Assembly: GCA_039933635.1 (NCBI GenBank)
Contig: JBDTNQ010000098.1
Location: 1 to 17,045 of the forward strand
Reading direction: 5' to 3'
Source: JBDTNQ01 sp039933635
GTDB lineage: Bacteria; Acidobacteriota; Vicinamibacteria; Vicinamibacterales; SCN-69-37
Length of the DNA stretch: 17,045 nt
The position numbers were made by a program, and so were the translations under genes. A model generated the notes under the pieces. It had not been told where the DNA came from and ran no database searches. It worked only from the letters and a program-made list of their open reading frames with translations. Shown here one piece after another: positions 6,426 through 13,396 of the stretch (position 1 is its first letter; each line of letters begins with the position of its first letter).

Positions 6426-7382
6426 ATGCCGACCGTCGTCGTACGCACGCATCAGCTCACCAAAGATTTCCGGACCGGATTCTGGCGTCCGCGGCCGTAC
6501 CGCGGACTTGACGGGCTCACGCTCGAAATTGCCGCGGGCGGGGTGTACGGGTTGCTGGGGCCGAACGGCGCGGGGAAAAGCACGACGCTCAAGCTGCTGC
6601 TCGATCTGCTGCGGCCCTCGGCCGGCCAGGCCGAGGTGCTGGGACGTCCTGCCGGTGACACGCGCGCTCGGCAGCGGCTGGGCTTTCTGCCCGAGAACCC
6701 GACTTTCTACGATCACCTTACGGCCGAGGAACTGCTGAGGTATTTCTCCGGCCTGTTCGGCCTGACCGGAAGCGAGGCCCGCCGTCGCGCGGCGCATGCG
6801 CTGGATCGCGTCGGCCTCGGCGCCGACCGGCGTCGGCCGATTCGCCAGTACTCCAAAGGCATGGTCCAACGCGTCGGTCTCGCACAGGCGCTCGTCAACG
6901 ATCCGGAGCTCATCGTCCTCGACGAACCGATGTCGGGTCTCGATCCCGTCGGACGTCGTGAGGTGCGCGAATTGATCCTGGAGTTGCGCGATGAAGGGCG
7001 CACGATCCTGTTCAGCTCGCACATCCTTTCCGACGCAGAACTGCTGTGTACGGCGGTGGGCATCCTCAACCGGGGACGCCTCGTTGCCTCTGGCCCGCTC
7101 CATGAGCTGACCTCCAATCGCGTGAGTGGATGGGAGGTCGTCGCGGCTATCGCCGATCCGGCCATGGTTGCTCGATTGACGACCCGCGCCGCGCGTTCGC
7201 GTGAGATCGCGCCCGGACGCTCCAGCTTCGAGCTGGGACCGGACGCGACTCCGGAGCCGTTCATCGCCGAGCTTGCGGCCGCGGGCGGCTCGCTCGTCTC
7301 CGTGAATCCGTTGCGCACGACTCTCGAGGACGTGTTCGTGCGCGCCGTGGCGTCGTCGCCGGATGCGGAGAGAGCGGGATGA
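6426..7382 (+). CDS. ABC transporter ATP-binding protein (M. xanthus PilH-like)
   Basis: Cytoplasmic ATPase of an ABC-2 type transporter. In 318 residues it shows Walker A GPNGAGKST at 45-53, a Q-loop region FLPEN (87-91) without Gln, as in many ABC-2 ATPases, signature YSKGMVQRV at 142-150, Walker B LIVLDEP at 162-168 with D-loop SGLD (170-173), and H-loop His199 (SSHI). A C-terminal extension of about 85 residues (after 230) follows, typical for ABC-2 exporters. The stop overlaps the permease start (ATGA, 7379-7382), so the two are a pair. Its position between pilA and pilD matches pilH of Myxococcus xanthus, an ABC ATPase gene required for pilus formation there. The substrate is unknown. 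Family assignment is sure; equivalence to PilH is inferred from position. Confidence 0.92.
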   Translation: MPTVVVRTHQLTKDFRTGFWRPRPYRGLDGLTLEIAAGGVYGLLGPNGAGKSTTLKLLLDLLRPSAGQAEVLGRPAGDTRARQRLGFLPENPTFYDHLTAEELLRYFSGLFGLTGSEARRRAAHALDRVGLGADRRRPIRQYSKGMVQRVGLAQALVNDPELIVLDEPMSGLDPVGRREVRELILELRDEGRTILFSSHILSDAELLCTAVGILNRGRLVASGPLHELTSNRVSGWEVVAAIADPAMVARLTTRAARSREIAPGRSSFELGPDATPEPFIAELAAAGGSLVSVNPLRTTLEDVFVRAVASSPDAERAG

Positions 7383-8197
7383 GCTGGCGCCGCGTGACGC
7401 TCGTCGCCCTGCACGTCTTCAGAGAGAGTGTGCGCGATCGCGTCCTGTACGCCATTGCGGCGTTCGCCGTCGCGATCGTTGCCGCGTCGATTCTGATCGG
7501 CCAGATTACCGCGGGCCAGGACGTGAAGATCATCAAGGACATTGGGCTCGCGACGATCGAGCTGGCGGGCATCGCGATGAGCGTGTTCGTCGGGATCGGT
7601 CTCGTGTCCCGCGAAATCGAGCGTCGCAGCATCTTCGCGCTGCTCGCCAAGCCCTTACCCCGCGCGGAGTTCGTCGTCGGTAAATACCTCGGCCTCGTCC
7701 TGACCATCGTCGTCAACATCGCCGCGATGACGGTGGCGCTCTATCTGATGCTCGCGTTCCTGGATTGGCGCGCGTCGCCCGATCAGCGCCTGGGGTGGGA
7801 CACCGCCGCGACCGATCCGAGGTTGCTTGTCGCCGTTGGTCTCATTACGGTCGAGATGGCGTTGCTGACAGCGGTGGCGCTGTTCTTCTCCACATTTTCG
7901 TCGAGCGCGCTGCTGTCCTTGATGTTCACGCTTGGCCTGTTTGTCGCTGGCTTCTTCGGCGACGACTTGCGCCATTTCGGGGACATCATCGAGGTCGCTC
8001 CGATGGTGGGCGCATTCGTCAGCGCGCTTGGATGGGTGCTCCCGGCGTTTTCGGCCTTCGACGTCAAGGCGCAGGTGGTGCACGGCATTCCAGTGCCCCC
8101 GGGGTTCGTCGTCTGGACCATCGCCTATGGCGGTGCCTACATCGTGGGCCTGCTGGCGGCGTCCATCGCCTTGTTTTCGCGCCGGGAATTTCAGTGA
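7379..8197 (+). CDS. ABC-2 type permease partner
   Basis: Integral membrane subunit of the transporter. It has 272 residues and about six hydrophobic segments: near 22-41, 60-78, 102-127, 150-172, 175-194 and 246-266. The loop REIERRSIFALLAKPLPR (78-95) followed by EFVVGKYLG is the characteristic cytoplasmic element of ABC-2 permeases. A large extracytoplasmic stretch lies between about 195 and 245. Start ATG 7379 overlaps the ATPase stop, and its own stop TGA (8195-8197) overlaps the GTG start of the next gene, so all three are translationally linked. It corresponds in position to one of the M. xanthus pilG/pilI genes. What it exports or senses is not known from sequence. Confidence 0.9.
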   Translation: MSWRRVTLVALHVFRESVRDRVLYAIAAFAVAIVAASILIGQITAGQDVKIIKDIGLATIELAGIAMSVFVGIGLVSREIERRSIFALLAKPLPRAEFVVGKYLGLVLTIVVNIAAMTVALYLMLAFLDWRASPDQRLGWDTAATDPRLLVAVGLITVEMALLTAVALFFSTFSSSALLSLMFTLGLFVAGFFGDDLRHFGDIIEVAPMVGAFVSALGWVLPAFSAFDVKAQVVHGIPVPPGFVVWTIAYGGAYIVGLLAASIALFSRREFQ

Positions 8198-8202
8198 CCC
8201 GG
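8182..8202 (+). other. Hairpin spanning the permease stop and the next start
   Basis: CCGGG (8182-8186) and CCCGG (8198-8202) flank an 11-nt loop that holds both the permease TGA and the overlapping GTG start of the TPR gene. It could tune coupled re-initiation. Confidence 0.25.
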
Positions 8203-9090
8203 TCTCGGATCTGGATTTCGCTCGTTGTCGCTGCCGCGGGTGTGGGGCTGGCCGCCACGGTGCTGTACGCGCGTGAGGCGCGCCATCCGTTGCCGGCGCC
8301 CGAGACGCGCCTCCTATACCTGCGCTCCGGCCGTACGGCTGATCGGGTGTTTCTGTCATTCGACGCGTTGGCGGCCGACGTCTACTGGATACGGACGATC
8401 CAGCACTACGGCCGCGACGTTCGCTCCACCAGACGCACTGGCCGATTCGAACTCCTCGAGCCGTTGCTCGATCTCACGACGACCCTCGATCCGCGCTTCA
8501 ACGTGGCCTACCGCTTCGGCGCAATGTTCCTCGCCGAGCCGGAACCCAGGGGGCCGGGGCGTCCCGACCAAGCCATTGCCCTGCTCCGGAAAGGTCTCGC
8601 AAACAATCCCAGACGCTGGCAATACGCGCATGACATCGGGTTTGTCCACTACTGGTACACCGCAGACTACCGCCAGGCCGCCGAGTGGTTCGAGCGGGCG
8701 GCGGCGATGCCGAATGCGCCGGAGTGGATTGGGCCGTTGGCGGCGCTGACGCTGGCACAAGGAGGCGATCGGGACAGCAGTCGCCGGCTGCTGAACGAAT
8801 TGCGGTCGTCTGACCAGAGCTACGTCCGATCCGCGGCGGAACGAGGCCTCGCGCAATTGCAATCGCTCGACGCCATCGATGAACTGCAGGGCATGATCGA
8901 ACGATACCGCACCGCACACGGCACGTACCCGAGCGGGTGGGACGAGCTCATCCGCGCGCGTGTCCTGCCCGGTGTGCCTGGCGATCCGACGCGGACCGCG
9001 TTTGCCTACGATCGCGAATCTCATGCGGTGTCGCTCTCCCCCGACTCGAGCCTGTCGCCGCTGCCGCCATTTCTTCAGGGGCGTCGATGA
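8194..9090 (+). CDS. Membrane-anchored TPR-like protein with GspG-like C-terminal domain
   Basis: Uncharacterised. The chosen start is GTG 8194, overlapping the permease stop (GTGA); the frame continues upstream but only inside the permease. This gives 298 residues: a signal anchor (7-25), a conserved-looking linker PETRLLYLRSG, a helical region (about 55-225) with TPR-like pairs (AIALLRKGLANNPRRWQ, YRQAAEWFERAAAMP), and a C-terminal segment (226-280). The latter, with YRTAHGTYPSGWDELI then GDPTRTAFAYD, resembles the part of GspG-type pseudopilins after the N-terminal helix. Most of it is predicted extracytoplasmic. It sits between the ABC permease and pilD and overlaps the pilD start (ATGA). 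It is best seen as an accessory of the ABC transporter or of pilin handling. It may match M. xanthus PilG or PilI by position; domain identities are moderate. Confidence 0.75.
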   Translation: MTRSRIWISLVVAAAGVGLAATVLYAREARHPLPAPETRLLYLRSGRTADRVFLSFDALAADVYWIRTIQHYGRDVRSTRRTGRFELLEPLLDLTTTLDPRFNVAYRFGAMFLAEPEPRGPGRPDQAIALLRKGLANNPRRWQYAHDIGFVHYWYTADYRQAAEWFERAAAMPNAPEWIGPLAALTLAQGGDRDSSRRLLNELRSSDQSYVRSAAERGLAQLQSLDAIDELQGMIERYRTAHGTYPSGWDELIRARVLPGVPGDPTRTAFAYDRESHAVSLSPDSSLSPLPPFLQGRR

Positions 9091-9851
9091 TGGTGCTTCT
9101 CATCTGGCTGGGCGCGTTCGGCCTCATCATCGGGAGTTTTCTGAATGTATGCATCGGACGGCTGCCCCGTGGCGAATCCGTCGTCTCACCGCCGTCGCGA
9201 TGCCCAAATTGTCACAGCGGTATCGTGTGGTACGACAACATTCCGGTGATCAGCTACCTCGTCCTGCGAGGCCGGTGCCGATCCTGCGGGACGCCGATCA
9301 GCGCCCGGTATCCTTCGACTGAGGCGCTGACGGCACTGGCGTTCGTCCTCCAAGGGGTGTGGTTCCACGCCGACCCGGTCGTGTTGGCCTCCCGCCTGGT
9401 CTTCACCGCTCTCCTCATCGTCCTGTTCGGGACGGATCTCGAGACGCAGCGGCTGCCCAACGTCATCACGTATCCCGGAATCGTTCTGGGACTGGTGGTC
9501 AGTTTCTGGGTACCGCCAGGATTCGTGGACTGTTTGCTTGGCGCCGCGGCCGGCGCCGGTATTCTGGGGCTCATTCGATGGGCGTGGAAACGTGCCACGG
9601 GCGTTGACGGCATGGGCCTGGGCGATGTGAAGATGCTGGCGATGATCGGCGCCTTCCTCGGATGGCGGCAGATTGGCGTCGTGCTATTCATATCGAGTCT
9701 GGCCGGCGCGCTCGTCGGCATGTTCCTCGCCGCGCTGCGCAACAAGTCCCTGCAGACCCGCCTGCCGTTCGGCACGTTCCTCGCCGTCGCGGCGTTCGTC
9801 GCGTCGCTCGTCGGCGAGCCGCTCGTGCGCTGGTACCTGAACCTCTACTGA
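9087..9851 (+). CDS. pilD: Prepilin peptidase / N-methyltransferase PilD
   Basis: Inner-membrane aspartyl protease that removes the leader from PilA and minor pilins and methylates the new N-terminal Phe. From ATG 9087 it has 254 residues. The start overlaps the TPR gene's TGA, and a second ATG follows at 9090. The N-terminal GSFLNVCIGRLPRGES (16-31) and two CxxC pairs, C39/C42 and C64/C67, form the cytoplasmic zinc/methyltransferase region. Catalytic aspartates are D117 (FGTDLETQRLPN) and D180 in GLGDVK (177-182), the GxGD motif. Six to eight membrane segments are evident. Its substrates in this window carry sites G|FTLIE (PilA), G|FTLLE (PilV-like), G|FSLIE (PilW-like) and probably G|AALLL (PilX-like). 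Length and motifs are standard. Confidence 0.96.
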   Translation: MMVLLIWLGAFGLIIGSFLNVCIGRLPRGESVVSPPSRCPNCHSGIVWYDNIPVISYLVLRGRCRSCGTPISARYPSTEALTALAFVLQGVWFHADPVVLASRLVFTALLIVLFGTDLETQRLPNVITYPGIVLGLVVSFWVPPGFVDCLLGAAAGAGILGLIRWAWKRATGVDGMGLGDVKMLAMIGAFLGWRQIGVVLFISSLAGALVGMFLAALRNKSLQTRLPFGTFLAVAAFVASLVGEPLVRWYLNLY

Positions 9852-9857
9852 CGGTTC
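9839..9857 (+). other. Hairpin with the pilD stop codon in its loop
   Basis: GAACC (9839-9843) and GGTTC (9853-9857) flank a 9-nt loop containing TGA 9849-9851. It is short and lacks a T-run. Confidence 0.3.
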
Positions 9858-9901
9858 GCAGATTCCTCAACGCACGACGCCGCGCGGTGTGCGAAATCTG
9901 C
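9858..9901 (+). other. Imperfect stem-loop in the pilD-minor pilin gap
   Basis: GCAGATT (9858-9864) pairs with AATCTGC (9895-9901), and inside it CGCAC (9871-9875) pairs with GTGCG (9889-9893). It is the only structure seen in the 122-bp gap 9852-9973. It may be an attenuator or processing site between pilD and the minor pilin genes. No convincing promoter is visible there. Confidence 0.35.
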
Positions 9902-9973
9902 AACGTCCTGCCTTCGGGCACCTCAACTTCCCGCAGTTCGTGCTGGATCGTTCGTTGCACTACTGGACGATCG

Positions 9974-10534
9974 ATGACGCCATCTTCCCAACGAGTTGAC
10001 GACGGCTTCACGCTGCTCGAAGTGCTCCTCGCCCTCTTCCTGCTCGCCGGAGTCGCGCTCGTGCTCGCGGACCTCACCTGTCGCGCGGTGCGGATCACCG
10101 ATCGCGCGCGCCGGCAATCGGTGATGGCGATGATGGCCGAGGAGAGGGTGGAGCAGTTGCTGGGCTTGAGCTGGGGGCTGGGAGAGGCGGCGGCTGCCGT
10201 ACCGGTCACTGACACCGGCACGGATCTGACTGGCGCACTGCCAGCGTCGGGCGGTCCTGGACTTGGCACATCACCGGTCGATGCGCTCTCGACCGACGAG
10301 CCAGGCCATGTGGATTTCGCCGATCGCCGCGGCACCTGGGTCGGATCAGGCCCGGCCGTTCCAGCGGGCGCTGAGTTTGTCCGCCGGTGGCGCATTGCCC
10401 GCGTCCCGTCCACCTCGGAGTGTCTTGCGATTGAAGTGCTCGTCGATGTCGTGGACGCCGCTGGGCGTCGCGCGGGATCCTTCACGGGGGCGGCGGTCAG
10501 GGTCGCCACGGTCAAGGCTCGAAAGGCGGCATAG
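9974..10534 (+). CDS. Minor pilin, PilV-like
   Basis: Minor pilin thought to sit in the pilus tip/priming complex. The start ATG 9974 is chosen because it gives a 10-residue hydrophilic leader MTPSSQRVDD before the cleavage site G11|F12 (GFTLLEVLLA), with Glu at mature position 5 (E16). It has 186 residues. The hydrophobic helix (12-34) runs into LTCRAVRITDRARRQSVMAMMAEERVEQL in register with PilV/GspI-type proteins (the A..AEERVEQLL pattern after the helix). The remainder is Gly/Asp/Thr-rich. Only two Cys are seen, C36 and one near the C-terminus (SECLAIE). The stop is two bases before the PilW-like ATG, so they are co-transcribed. The exact subfamily (PilV or GspI) is by pattern only. Confidence 0.82.
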   Translation: MTPSSQRVDDGFTLLEVLLALFLLAGVALVLADLTCRAVRITDRARRQSVMAMMAEERVEQLLGLSWGLGEAAAAVPVTDTGTDLTGALPASGGPGLGTSPVDALSTDEPGHVDFADRRGTWVGSGPAVPAGAEFVRRWRIARVPSTSECLAIEVLVDVVDAAGRRAGSFTGAAVRVATVKARKAA

Positions 10535-10536
10535 CG

Positions 10537-11631
10537 ATGGTCGCAGTCAGCCCGCGCTCGTCCCTCCGCTCCGACGACGGCTTCTCGCTCATCGAGATGC
10601 TCGTTGCGTTGGTGGTGACCATGCTGATTGTGGGGACGGCCCTCTGGTTGCTGGCGACCGACACCGTGCTGGCTCAGGCTGTGCCGCATGCCGCCGATCT
10701 CCAGCAACGGGGTCGCCTCGCGCTCACCTTGCTCGCGCGTGACCTCTCGGCGGCTGGTGCCGGTCCTGCTTACGGGCGACTGTCCGGCGCGCTCGGGCGC
10801 GCGCTGCCGCCCGTCGTGCCACGCCGTGTTGGCCTGACGGGCTCTGACCCCTTCAACGCGGCCCGCGCGGATGCCATCACCATACTCTGGTCACCGGCTC
10901 CAGGGCAGGCCACGGAAACGACGACCGCCGTGGCGGGCGATGCGCCCGCCATGACGGTGGCTGATGCGCCGAACTGCGGCGGCGTCACGCTCTGTGGTCT
11001 CACAGCTGGTACGAACATCGCGATCTTCGACGAATCGGGTCGTCACGGTCTCTACGTCGTCACCGCCGTTTCGGGAGCCGTTGCCACGCTTCGTTCGCTG
11101 CAGCCGGCGCCCCCATCATTTGCGCCCGGTGCGGTCGTGCTCCCGGTTGAGTCCCACTCATACGTGTTCGACACCGCCGCGCGGCAGTTGCGTTCCTACG
11201 ACGGTTATCTCTCTGACGCCGTAGTGGTAGACGACGTGGTGGGGGTGGAGGTGATGTATCTCGGAGAGGGCCGACCGCCCGTCAGGCCGAAGCCGGTTGC
11301 GGGCACGGCGAACTGCCTCTTCGACGCTGCCGGCAACGCGGTTGCCGCGCTGTCCACGCTTGCGCCGGCCGGAGACTCGCTGGCGCCTCTGCCCCTCGAT
11401 CTCTTTACCGACGGACCCTGGTGTGGGGAGGGGGACCGTCGCTTCGATGTCGATCTCATGCGCGTGCGGGCCGTGCGCGTCCGCATCCGATTGCAATCGG
11501 CGCTCGATCAGTTTCGAGCGACCGGGCCCGATTTTCGCAGACCCGGCAGCAACATCAATCCGCTTGGCGGGGTGCCGGATCTCACGGTGGCGACGGAGGT
11601 GACGCCGTGGAATCTCAACGCCGGCCGCTGA
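10537..11631 (+). CDS. Minor pilin, PilW-like
   Basis: Large minor pilin with 364 residues. A 15-residue leader ends at G15|F16 (DDGFSLIEMLVALVV), with Glu at mature position 5 (E20). The helix is followed by LQQRGRLALTLLARDLSAAG (59-78), the pattern typical of PilW/GspJ proteins (RxALxxLxRDLRxAG). A long beta-rich C-terminal domain carries four cysteines, in NCGGVTLCG, ANCLFD and PWCGEG, so two disulfides are possible. A second PilW-like feature is the region DLMRVRAVRVRIRLQSA near the C-terminus, before a tail ending in NLNAGR. It starts two bases after the PilV-like stop. The next gene begins 25 bp before its end. Confidence 0.85.
   Translation: MVAVSPRSSLRSDDGFSLIEMLVALVVTMLIVGTALWLLATDTVLAQAVPHAADLQQRGRLALTLLARDLSAAGAGPAYGRLSGALGRALPPVVPRRVGLTGSDPFNAARADAITILWSPAPGQATETTTAVAGDAPAMTVADAPNCGGVTLCGLTAGTNIAIFDESGRHGLYVVTAVSGAVATLRSLQPAPPSFAPGAVVLPVESHSYVFDTAARQLRSYDGYLSDAVVVDDVVGVEVMYLGEGRPPVRPKPVAGTANCLFDAAGNAVAALSTLAPAGDSLAPLPLDLFTDGPWCGEGDRRFDVDLMRVRAVRVRIRLQSALDQFRATGPDFRRPGSNINPLGGVPDLTVATEVTPWNLNAGR
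11595..11599 (+). promoter_or_regulatory. Shine-Dalgarno that fixes the PilX-like GTG start
   Basis: GGAGG lies seven bases before GTG 11607, inside the end of the PilW-like gene. It favours this GTG over other in-frame codons and predicts overlapping translation. Confidence 0.65.
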
Positions 11632-12239
11632 ATCGCTGCGACGAAGGAGCGGCCCTCCTGCTCGTGATGATGGTCGTGCTCGCGCTCTCCGGCCTGGCGT
11701 TTGCCGCCGTCTCCCTCGCCGATCTCGAAGGCGCGGCGTCGGCGAACGATGCGCGCGCGCTCGCGGTCTCGTACGCCGCCGAGGCCGCCATCGAGCGTGC
11801 GATTGACGACCTCGCTGCGGCTACGAACTGGTCCGACGTGCTGACCGGCGCGGTATCGTCGCCGCTACGAGACATCGACCCGCGCCCGCGGGCGCCGTGG
11901 GCGGACGTCCTCGACATCGGCGCCATGACCGCTGAGGTGCAGCGCGACGCGGACGTCGGAGTCGGTCCGGATCAGACGCGATGGCGCGTCTTCCTCGCGG
12001 GGCCTCTTGCCGCCATGTTGCCGGACACGCCGCCCGGCGTGCTTCCGTACCTCGTGGCCTGGGTGGGCGACGATCGCGCGGATGGGGATGGCAATGCGCT
12101 GGCGGACGCGAATCAGGTTGTGCGGGTCCGCGCGCGGGCACTGGGGCCCAGAGGCGTCCGGTCAGATCGAGAGGCCGTCCTCGAACGGCTGGCGTCCACT
12201 GGTGTCGTCCGCGTGCGGTCGCGGTGGGAACCGCGCTGA
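11607..12239 (+). CDS. Minor pilin, PilX-like
   Basis: Small minor pilin-type protein of 210 residues from GTG 11607, which has a strong ribosome-binding site and overlaps the PilW-like gene by 25 bp. The leader VESQRRPLNRCDEG is followed by A15-A-L-L-L-V and a hydrophobic helix to about 37. There is no Glu at mature position 5, as in PilX/GspK-type proteins. The helix is followed by an Ala-rich stretch (ANDARALAVSYAAEAAIERA, 47-66) that fits the PilX_N pattern. Near the C-terminus, DDRADGDGNALAD (155-167) resembles a DxDG-type calcium-binding loop. It is the last pilus gene here; the aroB gene converges with only six bases between. PilY1 and a FimU/GspH-type minor pilin are not found in the window. 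Confidence 0.78.
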   Translation: MESQRRPLNRCDEGAALLLVMMVVLALSGLAFAAVSLADLEGAASANDARALAVSYAAEAAIERAIDDLAAATNWSDVLTGAVSSPLRDIDPRPRAPWADVLDIGAMTAEVQRDADVGVGPDQTRWRVFLAGPLAAMLPDTPPGVLPYLVAWVGDDRADGDGNALADANQVVRVRARALGPRGVRSDREAVLERLASTGVVRVRSRWEPR

Positions 12240-12244
12240 CGCGG
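12231..12244. other. Hairpin at the PilX-like/aroB convergence
   Basis: CCGCG (12231-12235) and CGCGG (12240-12244) form a 5-bp stem with CTGA in the loop; its TGA is the PilX-like stop. It fills the whole gap between two convergent genes, so it might serve as a weak two-way terminator, but there is no T-run. Confidence 0.3.
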
Positions 12245-12245
12245 G

Positions 12246-13334
12246 CTACTTCTTCATGCCGATGGCGCGCATCGCCTGCGTCAGCTCGCGGGTGTGGACG
12301 TCCGAGACGACGACCGTGCTCCCGATGCCTGCTGCCAGCACGAAGTGCAACCGTCCGTTCACGACCTTCTTGTCACGCGCGATGACGTCCAGGGCATCAC
12401 TGATCCGGAGGTCCGTGACGGCTGGCAGCGCGCCCATGTCGCGGATGACGGCCGCCAGCCTGTCCGCGTCGGACGACGACATGGCGCCTCGCATCACGGA
12501 CAGGGTCGCGGCGGCCAGCATGCCGTGACCGATGGCTTCGCCGTGGCGAAAGCGCCGGTATTTCGTGATCGCCTCGAGCGCGTGGCCGATCGTGTGGCCG
12601 AAGTTCAGTGCGCGCCGCGGCCCCATCTCGCGCTCGTCGCGCATGACGACATCCGCCTTGATGCGGCAGCAGTCGGCGACGATGGGTGTCAGCAGGTTGG
12701 TGTCGACGTTCAGGATTGGACCCAACTGCTTGTGGACATGGTCGAATAACGTCGACGAGGCAATGACGCCGTATTTCACGACTTCGTACAGGCCGGCCCG
12801 GAACTCCCGCCGTGGCAGCGTGCGGAGGAGCTCCGGATCGCAGGCGACGAGCGACGGCGAGTGGAATGCGCCAACGAGGTTCTTGCCAGCAGAGAGGTTG
12901 ACCCCGACTTTGCCGCCGATGGCGCTGTCGACCTGGGCGAGCAGTGTCGTGGGCACCTGCACGAGCCGGATCCCGCGCAGGTAACTGGCGGCCGCAAATC
13001 CGCCCACGTCGCCGACCACGCCGCCGCCGACGGCAATCACGGCGGCCGAGCGGTCCAGACCGCGCCGGACGCACTGCTCATACAGGCTCGCTACGGTGGC
13101 CAATGTCTTGGCGCGTTCGCCGTCCGCGATCAGGGCTGGCTTGTCCTGCTTGGCCAGCAACGGCCGGAGGCGCCTGCCGTGCAGGCGCCACACCGGCGCG
13201 CAACTCACGACCAGACGCTGACGGGTGATGCCCTGAGCGTCGAGGAGCCCCGGGAGTGCGCGTGCGAGGCCGGGGCCGATGACAACAGGGTAGGTGGCCC
13301 GTTCGCTGGTCACGTCGATGCGAATCGAATTCAT
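12246..13334 (-). CDS. aroB: 3-dehydroquinate synthase AroB
   Basis: Second enzyme of the shikimate pathway: converts DAHP to 3-dehydroquinate using NAD+ and a divalent metal, in the cytoplasm. It has 362 residues from the ATG at 13334 (read leftwards), the usual length. The frame is open for 24 more codons upstream, but MNSIRIDVTSERATYPVVIG is the family N-terminus. The NAD-binding GGGVVGDVGGFAAASYLRG lies at 103-121 and VPTTLLAQVDSAIGGKVGVN at 127-146. Metal ligands E184 (LYEVVKYG), H247 (NFGHTIGHALE) and H264 (RHGEAIGHGM) are all present. It shares a 62-bp region with divergent nadB and converges on the pilus genes, so it is not part of the pilus operon. Confidence 0.97.
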   Translation of the reverse strand: MNSIRIDVTSERATYPVVIGPGLARALPGLLDAQGITRQRLVVSCAPVWRLHGRRLRPLLAKQDKPALIADGERAKTLATVASLYEQCVRRGLDRSAAVIAVGGGVVGDVGGFAAASYLRGIRLVQVPTTLLAQVDSAIGGKVGVNLSAGKNLVGAFHSPSLVACDPELLRTLPRREFRAGLYEVVKYGVIASSTLFDHVHKQLGPILNVDTNLLTPIVADCCRIKADVVMRDEREMGPRRALNFGHTIGHALEAITKYRRFRHGEAIGHGMLAAATLSVMRGAMSSSDADRLAAVIRDMGALPAVTDLRISDALDVIARDKKVVNGRLHFVLAAGIGSTVVVSDVHTRELTQAMRAIGMKK

Positions 13335-13379
13335 GGGTCTGGTGCTGGGCGGCGGGTAGTCCACTCGCCAGCAGCCTGT

Positions 13380-13396
13380 TAGGATAGCAGGCCATC
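13380..13396 (+). promoter_or_regulatory. Possible -10 element for nadB
   Basis: TAGGAT (13380-13385), in the 62-bp aroB-nadB divergent region, matches TANNNT and has an upstream TG-like context. Transcription would start near 13392, only a few bases before the GTG at 13397, giving an almost leaderless message. No clear -35 box and only a distant AGGA are seen. Confidence 0.25.

Noticed and set aside
10169..10182. AGCTGGG-GGCTGGG tandem heptamers inside the PilV-like gene
   Set aside because: Only two units, in frame and encoding ordinary residues (SWGLG); resembles the intergenic heptamer style but too short to call a repeat insertion.
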